From a bacterium (GTDB lineage: Bacteria > Patescibacteriota > Saccharimonadia > Saccharimonadales > UBA4665), in the NCBI GenBank assembly GCA_029549845.1, contig JAKPIL010000002.1, positions 1 through 9,719 on the forward strand: a stretch of DNA of 9,719 nt, written 5' to 3'. The first letter of the stretch is position 1. Every line of letters begins with the position of its first letter. The position numbers and the translations under genes were made by a program. Below the pieces are notes generated by a model, which worked only from the letters and a program-made list of their open reading frames with translations, was not told where the DNA came from and did not search any database. Below are positions 1 to 4,352 of this stretch, piece by piece.

Positions 1-37
1 GACCAGTGGGGTCGGATTACAAAATTAGATAGCGTGC

Positions 38-66
38 TTGCCTGTTTGTGTTAAAAACAGTATAAC
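38..66 (+). promoter_or_regulatory. Putative promoter for comF
   Basis: A -35-like TTGCCT (38-43) and a -10-like TATAAC (61-66) are separated by 17 bases, which would start transcription near 73 and give a leader of about 50 bases before the ComF start at 126. The hexamers match the sigma-70-type consensus at 4/6 and 5/6. No good ribosome binding site lies just before 126; a GGGCGGGGG stretch near 89-97 is too far away. Bases 1-54 contain only short open tails of all three forward frames, so the end of an upstream gene cannot be assigned. Confidence 0.4.
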
Positions 67-125
67 TGAGATGAATAACAGGGTGCAAGGGCGGGGGCAC
101 ATATTTACAACGGAATAATCACAAC

Positions 126-800
126 ATGCTCTTGCTTGAACGCCTCATACGCTTATACGCACCTCATTGCTGTCTTGGATGCGGCGCCGAAAATGATGTG
201 CTCATGTGCGAGTCGTGCCGGGCAGTGACCCCGCTAGTACCGTCTCGCTGCTACCGATGTCGGTCAGTAACGCGCGAGTTTGCGGTGTGTGAGCTGTGCC
301 GCAAACACACAGCACTTCGGCAGGTACTGGTGGCGACACACTATGAAGGCGTCGCCAAAGAACTGCTCCACAAGGTGAAATACGAGCGTGGCCGCTCTGG
401 GATTGTCGAAATGGTTGAGCTTATGGCTCCCCTGCTCCATTTGCTACCTCAAGATGCGGTGTTTGTGCCGGTTCCAACTGCGACGAGTCGAGTACGACAG
501 CGGGGGTATGACCAGGCGGTGTTGCTCGCGCGAGCCATATCACGGGAATGGGGGCTTGATGTGGCTGATGTGTTGGTTCGCCTGGGCCAAGCGCATCAGG
601 TCGGGTCAAATCGGCGCGACAGGCTGCTACACCTTAAGGACGCCTTCCGTACGCAGCGTACTGCCCGCATTCGCGGAGCACACGTAGTGTTGGTTGATGA
701 CGTCCTGACCACAGGCGCCACCATCGAAACAGCTGCTCGGGTGCTCAAAAAAGCCGGCGCCAAGCGAGTCGATGCCCTCATCTTCAGCCAAGCAGGCTAA
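126..800 (+). CDS. comF: ComF-family phosphoribosyltransferase-like protein
   Basis: This 224-residue protein has the full ComF architecture. The N-terminus carries a cysteine cluster typical of the double zinc-ribbon (C15/C16/C19, C28/C31, C42/C45, C55/C58). The C-terminal half is a type I phosphoribosyltransferase fold, with an RQRGYDQ segment at about 124-130 and the PRPP-binding loop VVLVDDVLTTGAT at about 187-199. In naturally competent bacteria ComF is a cytoplasmic protein needed for taking up transforming DNA; its substrate is not established, and PRPP binding is inferred from the family. The length is normal and nothing is broken. The gene stands alone: no other competence gene is in the window, and tRNA genes on the opposite strand converge on it. 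The ATG at 126 gives the complete zinc-ribbon and no better start is seen. Family assignment is firm; a role in competence here is inference. Confidence 0.92.
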   Translation: MLLLERLIRLYAPHCCLGCGAENDVLMCESCRAVTPLVPSRCYRCRSVTREFAVCELCRKHTALRQVLVATHYEGVAKELLHKVKYERGRSGIVEMVELMAPLLHLLPQDAVFVPVPTATSRVRQRGYDQAVLLARAISREWGLDVADVLVRLGQAHQVGSNRRDRLLHLKDAFRTQRTARIRGAHVVLVDDVLTTGATIETAARVLKKAGAKRVDALIFSQAG

Positions 801-812
801 CCGTTTTTGGTA

Positions 813-830
813 TGGCGGAGAGAGAGGGAT
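813..830 (-). repeat. Copy of tRNA-Ser 3' end (18-base direct repeat)
   Basis: These 18 bases are identical to 998-1015, the 3' acceptor strand plus CCA and part of the T arm of tRNA-Ser(GCU), in the same orientation. No anticodon arm or 5' half lies nearby, so this is not a tRNA gene. It sits downstream of the intact tRNA in its direction of transcription, the arrangement left by integration into a tRNA 3' end or by decay of a tandem tRNA copy. Confidence 0.8.
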
Positions 831-960
831 AGCGTGCTACGCACTTTTCCGCTCCGGCATGTTCGTAACCCTGCCGGGTTCCTGCGCGTGTCCTCGCTCC
901 ACCGAACCCTTCGTTCGCTCCGCTCACTTGTGCGGGTTCTCGGTCGCCTTCCTCGCCAAC
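831..960. other. Non-coding spacer with imperfect hairpins
   Basis: This spacer lies between the tRNA 3'-end copy and the tRNA terminator. It holds several short inverted repeats: CCGGCA/TGCCGG (854-859/872-877), the competing AACCC/GGGTT (867-871/876-880), and CCGAACCC against GGGTTCTCGG (902-909/934-943, with a two-base bulge). The last encloses a minus-strand GAGCGGAGCGAACGA motif that recurs at 7693. The forward open frame across 772-1047 is spurious because its end is translated tRNA. Confidence 0.45.
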
Positions 961-998
961 AAGAGAAAACACTCACCTTGCGATGAGTGTTTTCTCTT
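961..998 (-). terminator. Hairpin terminator abutting tRNA-Ser(GCU)
   Basis: A perfect 15-bp inverted repeat (961-975 with 984-998) follows the tRNA on the minus strand. Read in the tRNA direction, the stem continues through a U-G and a C-G pair to a GCAA tetraloop, making 17 pairs in all. Its 3' arm ends in TTTTCTCTT, a broken U-tract. The 5' arm begins with the last A of the tRNA CCA. It most likely ends the tRNA-Ser transcript and may also stop comF transcription from the other side. Confidence 0.65.
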
Positions 999-1090
999 GG
1001 CGGAGAGAGAGGGATTCGAACCCTCGCAGGGACTCTCGCCCCTCTAACGATTTAGCAAACCGTCCCCTTCAGCCACTTGGGTACCTCTCC
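998..1090 (-). tRNA. tRNA-Ser (anticodon GCU)
   Basis: On the minus strand this forms a complete class II tRNA of 93 bases including an encoded CCA (998-1000). The acceptor stem GGAGAGG pairs with UCUCUCC, the discriminator base is G, and the T loop is TTCGAAT. The anticodon loop TTGCTAA gives GCU, reading AGC and AGU serine codons, and the variable arm is long as expected for tRNA-Ser. It lies 167 bases downstream of tRNA-Ser(UGA) on the same strand and is probably co-transcribed with it. Its 3' end runs directly into a hairpin. Confidence 0.95.
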
Positions 1091-1132
1091 AGGGTAACGA
1101 AACGCCCGCGGGCGGGTTTCTCGTTGCGCTGA

Positions 1133-1151
1133 GCCTTGGTAAAACCAAGGC
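1133..1151. repeat. Inverted repeat between the two tRNA-Ser genes
   Basis: A perfect 8-bp stem (GCCTTGGT/ACCAAGGC) with a three-base loop sits in the 167-base spacer between the serine tRNAs. The spacer also holds a GC-rich palindrome at about 1105-1114 and a GTACAG/CTGTAC repeat near 1227-1245. No U-tract follows, so these look more like processing or spacer structures than terminators. Confidence 0.4.
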
Positions 1152-1257
1152 CTTGGCTGCTATTCCGGGTTTTCACCGAGAATAGGATGAATGTATTCTA
1201 ACAGAAGATACGATATCTGTTAACTGTACAGAGATGAGCTGTACTGGCGCAATATGT

Positions 1258-1347
1258 TGGCGGAGAGAGTGGGATTCGAACCCACGGTACCCTTGCGGGC
1301 ACGACGGTTTTCAAGACCGTTACCTTCAACCACTCGGTCATCTCTCC
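1258..1347 (-). tRNA. tRNA-Ser (anticodon UGA)
   Basis: A complete 90-base class II tRNA on the minus strand with encoded CCA (1258-1260). The seven acceptor pairs are GGAGAGA with TCTCTCC, the discriminator is G, and the T arm is GTGGG-TTCGAAT-CCCAC. The anticodon arm GGTCTTGAAAACC gives UGA, which reads UCA and, by wobble, other UCN codons. The long variable arm contains CCCGCAAGGG. It is the first intact tRNA of the leftward pair; a fragment of another tRNA-Ser 5' end lies about 100 bases upstream. Confidence 0.95.
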
Positions 1348-1389
1348 ATAGCAACTAGCTTCGTAAAGTGCACATGGCCGTTACCTAAC

Positions 1390-1415
1390 GCGATATGATT
1401 TTTGTATCATATCGC
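1390..1415. repeat. 10-bp inverted repeat upstream of tRNA-Ser(UGA)
   Basis: GCGATATGAT (1390-1399) pairs perfectly with ATCATATCGC (1406-1415) around a six-base loop. A second hairpin with an 8-bp stem follows at 1422-1443 (GTCAAGCC/GGCTTGAC). A minus-strand TTGACA (1421-1426) lies between them and could be the -35 box for the tRNA pair, but no convincing -10 stands at the right distance. The pair could be a terminator region or a tRNA promoter region. Confidence 0.4.
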
Positions 1416-1448
1416 TACCTTGTCAAGCCGCTTCGGGCTTGACGGACA

Positions 1449-1471
1449 TCAACCACTCGGTCATCTATCCA
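1449..1471 (-). pseudogene. Truncated tRNA-Ser 5' fragment
   Basis: These 23 bases match 1326-1348 with a single mismatch, that is, the 5' acceptor strand and most of the D arm of tRNA-Ser(UGA), in the same orientation. The anticodon arm and everything beyond are absent, so it is a tRNA remnant. It lies 101 bases upstream of the intact gene's 5' end. Confidence 0.75.
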
Positions 1472-1537
1472 GGTGAAAAGAACAGAGGTGATTATAGCAA
1501 CTGAGGTGAAAAATAGCAAAGCTGATTGTGACTGTAG

Positions 1538-1543
1538 TACAAT
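1538..1543 (+). promoter_or_regulatory. Putative -10 element of a leaderless gene
   Basis: TACAAT stands seven bases before the ATG at 1551, so transcription would begin at or next to the start codon. No Shine-Dalgarno sequence precedes this ATG, which fits leaderless expression. No clear -35 box is seen, so this is tentative. Confidence 0.35.
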
Positions 1544-1550
1544 AACGCTT

Positions 1551-2327
1551 ATGGAAAATACGCAACCGGGACAAGTCATTACGCCTGGTGCTACGATTGA
1601 GCCAGTCGCTCCACCGCCACCACAAGCCGTTAGCCCTGTTTCAGAGCCAGTGCCTCAGGCATCTCCTGCCGATGCGCCGCAGCCGGTAGCACCAGCGGTG
1701 GATATGACGCCCCCCTTGCCCGCGCTCCCCCAGCAACCGTATCCTCAAGAGCCCTTGCCTCCCACACCATCGGTTGTGCCGGCCATTCCCGAGGCAACCC
1801 CCTTCCCGGCCCAGAATACGCCCATGGAGTCCTTTACCCCGTCGCCAGAAGTGGTTCCGCAGTCACAGGAAGTTGACCTGCAGTGGGTAGCTTCAGAACC
1901 CCCGCGCGGCCACAAAGACGCAACGTGGTACGGGGTGTTTGTGCTCGCGGCAATCGTTTTGAGTGCGCTGGTATATCTCTTTACTCGAGATATTGTTTCT
2001 ACGAGTGTTGTTATTGTGGCCATCGTTGGGCTTATATTTTTTGCATCACGGCAGCTCGCCGATGAGGAGTGCGCACTTGACGCCGAGTATCTGCACGTTG
2101 GCCAGAAGGCGTACAACCTGCAAGAATTCAAGGCTTTTTCTATAGATGAATCCCCTGCCACACCCAGCGTGACACTTTTGCCGCTCAAGCGTCTCATGCC
2201 AGCTATCACCGTTCACTTCCCACCAGAGTACAGCCAGGCCATAGTGGACCATGTTGGGGCATATCTTCCCCACGAGCCGCACAAAACAGATGCAATCGAC
2301 AGCTTTTTGCGGCGCATTCGGTTCTAA
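1551..2327 (+). CDS. Proline-rich two-helix membrane protein with PH-like C-terminal domain
   Basis: The 258-residue product has three parts. Residues 1-120 are disordered and rich in Pro, Ala, Val and Gln. Residues about 126-144 and 147-166 form a transmembrane hairpin. Residues about 175-258 form a small domain of short beta-like segments with a final helix ending LRRIRF, resembling bacterial PH-like domains attached to a membrane hairpin. I recognise this layout as a conserved hypothetical family of Patescibacteria, with no known function. An in-frame GTG at 1473 would add 26 residues, but these look non-coding and overlap the tRNA-fragment region, so I chose the ATG at 1551, which has a -10-like TACAAT just upstream and no ribosome binding site. 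Domains were judged by eye; the PH-like reading is tentative. Confidence 0.85.
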   Translation: MENTQPGQVITPGATIEPVAPPPPQAVSPVSEPVPQASPADAPQPVAPAVDMTPPLPALPQQPYPQEPLPPTPSVVPAIPEATPFPAQNTPMESFTPSPEVVPQSQEVDLQWVASEPPRGHKDATWYGVFVLAAIVLSALVYLFTRDIVSTSVVIVAIVGLIFFASRQLADEECALDAEYLHVGQKAYNLQEFKAFSIDESPATPSVTLLPLKRLMPAITVHFPPEYSQAIVDHVGAYLPHEPHKTDAIDSFLRRIRF

Positions 2328-2373
2328 AACCCCCGATATACAACCATAAGCGCAGCCTATTTTTCCATACATA

Positions 2374-2402
2374 TTGCACTTTTGCAACTATTCTGCTATC
2401 GT
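2374..2402 (+). promoter_or_regulatory. Putative promoter of the LANTG surface protein gene
   Basis: TTGCAC (2374-2379) and TATCGT (2397-2402) are spaced by 17 bases, and the -10 box carries an extended TGC immediately upstream. Transcription would start near 2409, leaving a short leader with an AAGAGG ribosome binding site at 2417-2422 before the ATG at 2433. Confidence 0.5.
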
Positions 2403-2432
2403 ACGAAGGTAAAGCAAAGAGGCGTAGGTATT

Positions 2433-2939
2433 ATGTACGAACAAAACAAGGTTTCAGTCGTTGGTCGAATTGTGTGGTTTATAGTGTCAGTGCTCTTACT
2501 GGCCGCACTCGTGTGGTTAGTGCTCTGGCTGCTTTTCTGGCGCAATGCAAACGAAGACACAGTCATAGATACGACCAAACAAGCCGGCTCAAGCGCGGTT
2601 CAGTCAGGCTCTTCTGCCATCGAAAAGGCTATCAAATCCAATAGTAGCACTGCGTCTACGGGCAGCGCCTCAACCAGCAGCACCAGCACGTCTTCTACGG
2701 CACCAAGCACTGCTGCCACCGGCTCAGCTGCTGCGAGCACAACTACCCAGTCGTCTAGCGCTACATCGTCACAGACCACGCCTACCACTGGTCAAACAAG
2801 CTCAACATCCACTACGACACCAAGTGCCGAACTGGCCAATACTGGCTCTGGCGACCTCGTCATGCCCGTAGCTTTCGCGGTTGCTGGCGGTGCGGTATTC
2901 TATCATGTCCGCTTGCGCCGCAAAGAATTGCAAGAATAA
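2433..2939 (+). CDS. Ser/Thr-rich membrane-anchored surface protein with LANTG sorting signal
   Basis: The 168-residue product begins with a short tail and a strong hydrophobic segment at about 12-36. A mucin-like stretch at about 50-132 follows, consisting almost only of Ser, Thr, Ala, Gly and Gln. The C-terminus has LANTG at 134-138, a hydrophobic segment at about 142-158 and a basic RLRRK tail, the classic order of a sortase cell-wall sorting signal. LAXTG variants are the known preference of class E sortases; no sortase lies in the window. The start at 2433 is supported by AAGAGG ten bases upstream; an earlier in-frame ATG at 2382 would include the promoter and is rejected. The Ser/Thr-rich region is a plausible O-glycosylation target, and a glycosyltransferase operon begins 42 bases downstream, but that link is inference. 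Function is otherwise unknown. Confidence 0.85.
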   Translation: MYEQNKVSVVGRIVWFIVSVLLLAALVWLVLWLLFWRNANEDTVIDTTKQAGSSAVQSGSSAIEKAIKSNSSTASTGSASTSSTSTSSTAPSTAATGSAAASTTTQSSSATSSQTTPTTGQTSSTSTTTPSAELANTGSGDLVMPVAFAVAGGAVFYHVRLRRKELQE

Positions 2940-2941
2940 CC

Positions 2942-2970
2942 TCGTCAGCCAGAGAACTGGTTGGTATACT
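2942..2970 (+). promoter_or_regulatory. Extended -10 promoter of the glycosyltransferase operon
   Basis: TCGTCA (2942-2947) and TATACT (2965-2970) are 17 bases apart, and the -10 box has the extended TGG element directly upstream. The predicted start near 2977 lies about five bases before the ATG at 2982, so the first gene would be nearly leaderless. No Shine-Dalgarno sequence is present. Confidence 0.6.
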
Positions 2971-2981
2971 AAAGAACTAGA

Positions 2982-3926
2982 ATGAGCGTAGATAAACCGC
3001 AACTGTCGGTGGTGGTTCCAGTGCATAACGAAGCGGCTGGCATTGCAGTGTTTCATAAGCAGTTGCTGGCGGTGCTCGAAGGCTTACATACCCCGTTTGA
3101 GGTCATATATGTCGACGATGGCAGTACAGACCGCACGGCCACACTGCTTCATGACTTCGCGAAGACGCAAACCGTGCGGGTACTGTGTTTGACGCGAAAT
3201 TTTGGTAAGGAAATTGCTCTCACGGCTGGGCTGCACGAGGCTCGGGGCGCAGCGGTGATCATGATTGACGGTGATGGCCAGCACCCGGTAGAAGTCATAC
3301 CGGAGTTTGTGGCAGCGTGGCAGCAAGGAGCGCTAGTGGTCGTAGGCCGCCGCACCAAGCGGCGCGGCGCGCTCACCAAGCGTGCTGGCTCCAAGCTGTT
3401 TTATGGCCTGTTTAACCGTGCCCTCGGTCTGCACGCCGACCCGGACTCTAGTGATTTTCGACTTATTGACCGCAGCGTCTGTGACCAGTTTAAGGAGCTT
3501 TCTGAACATAACCGTATGACGCGCAGTCTTATAGATTGGTTTGGCTACGACCGCGTCACTATCTCATACAGCGAACACACGCGCGTGGCGGGCAGCTCGC
3601 CGTACACGCTGGGAAAGCTCATGAAATTAGCAGTTGACGGCGCTATTTCGCATAGCACATCCCCGCTCTACATAGCGGCCTATGCGGGGGCAGGTATTAT
3701 GGCATTTGCATCGCTCGTTGGGGTTGTCATGACCGGAAATTACTTTCTAAACGACCCAATTGGCCTCCACGCAACCGCGAGTGCATATGGTCTTGTGCTG
3801 GTACTGTTCCTTATAGGTCTACTGCTTATTTCACAGGGTATTATTGGCCTGTATCTGTCGCACATCCATGCCGAAACGCAAAACCGGCCGCTCTACGTCG
3901 TGGACAAAAAGAGATCGCGGCTGTGA
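2982..3926 (+). CDS. GtrB/ArnC/DPM1-like GT2 polyprenyl-phosphate glycosyltransferase
   Basis: The 314-residue protein is a typical membrane-bound family 2 glycosyltransferase that charges a polyprenyl phosphate with a sugar from a nucleotide donor on the cytoplasmic face. The GT-A domain covers about 1-210, with the N-terminal LSVVVPVHNE (8-17), the nucleotide-binding VDDGSTD (44-50), the metal-binding DGDGQHP (96-102) and SSDFRL (156-161). The amphipathic RVAGSSPYTLGKL segment (201-213) leads into two transmembrane helices at about 229-251 and 267-291, as in GtrB. Length is normal. The sugar cannot be read from the sequence. The stop overlaps the GTG of the GtrA-like gene by four bases, and the membrane-deacetylase gene follows, so the three form one operon. 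The ATG at 2982 sits just after an extended -10 box. Confidence 0.93.
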   Translation: MSVDKPQLSVVVPVHNEAAGIAVFHKQLLAVLEGLHTPFEVIYVDDGSTDRTATLLHDFAKTQTVRVLCLTRNFGKEIALTAGLHEARGAAVIMIDGDGQHPVEVIPEFVAAWQQGALVVVGRRTKRRGALTKRAGSKLFYGLFNRALGLHADPDSSDFRLIDRSVCDQFKELSEHNRMTRSLIDWFGYDRVTISYSEHTRVAGSSPYTLGKLMKLAVDGAISHSTSPLYIAAYAGAGIMAFASLVGVVMTGNYFLNDPIGLHATASAYGLVLVLFLIGLLLISQGIIGLYLSHIHAETQNRPLYVVDKKRSRL

Positions 3927-4348
3927 ATCGGCTCAAAGAACTCCTCAAGAACCCTACCATGCGCTACCTTATTGTAGGTGGCTCAGTATATGTGCTGGAG
4001 CTAGTGATTATTGTAGTTGCGCAGCGGCTTGGAGCCACTCCCGTGCAGGCGGTGACGCTTTCGTTCCTCGTGGGGCTTGTTGTATCGTTTATGCTCCAAA
4101 AACTCTTCACTTTTGGCGACACACGTATGCACCATAAGGTTGTTATCCCACAGGTTGTAGCCGTGGTGTTGCTCGTACTTTTTAACCTTGCATTTACCTT
4201 GGTCGTGACGGAGCTGCTTCAGCACATTCTGTCACCCGTGGTCACCCGAACGCTCGCACTTGGCATAACGACCATATGGAATTTTTATCTCTATAAAACA
4301 CGAATATTCAACCAGGGCGTCAAGGACAAGCCAGTCTTGATAGATTAG
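3923..4348 (+). CDS. GtrA-like membrane protein (putative polyprenyl-linked sugar flippase)
   Basis: The 141-residue protein has four predicted transmembrane helices (about 14-34, 43-61, 73-97, 104-124) and the GtrA-family signatures: a FMLQKLFTF segment after helix two and WNFYLYKTRIF after helix four. GtrA proteins accompany GtrB-type transferases and are thought to help polyprenyl-phosphate sugars cross the membrane. The GTG start overlaps the preceding stop (GTGA), implying translational coupling; no strong ribosome binding site is seen. Only four bases separate its TAG stop from the next ATG. Family assignment is firm; flippase activity is the common proposal rather than something shown here. 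Confidence 0.9.
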   Translation: MNRLKELLKNPTMRYLIVGGSVYVLELVIIVVAQRLGATPVQAVTLSFLVGLVVSFMLQKLFTFGDTRMHHKVVIPQVVAVVLLVLFNLAFTLVVTELLQHILSPVVTRTLALGITTIWNFYLYKTRIFNQGVKDKPVLID

Positions 4349-4352
4349 CGCC

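Noticed and set aside
28..838. GATAGCGTGCT at 28-38 and 828-838, flanking comF
   Set aside because: An exact 11-base match is expected by chance several times in a window this long, and the flanks do not extend it.
772..1047. Forward open frame of 91 codons
   Set aside because: Its C-terminal AEREGFEPSQG is the translated antisense strand of tRNA-Ser, a common false gene; it also overlaps comF.
1745..2209. Minus-strand open frame of 154 codons
   Set aside because: It is antisense to the proline-rich membrane protein gene, whose forward frame has clear protein features and a likely promoter.
2600..2830. Low-complexity Ser/Thr codon run, considered as a phase-variable simple repeat
   Set aside because: Codons are mixed (AGC, TCT, ACT, ACC, ACA) with no long perfect unit that would slip.
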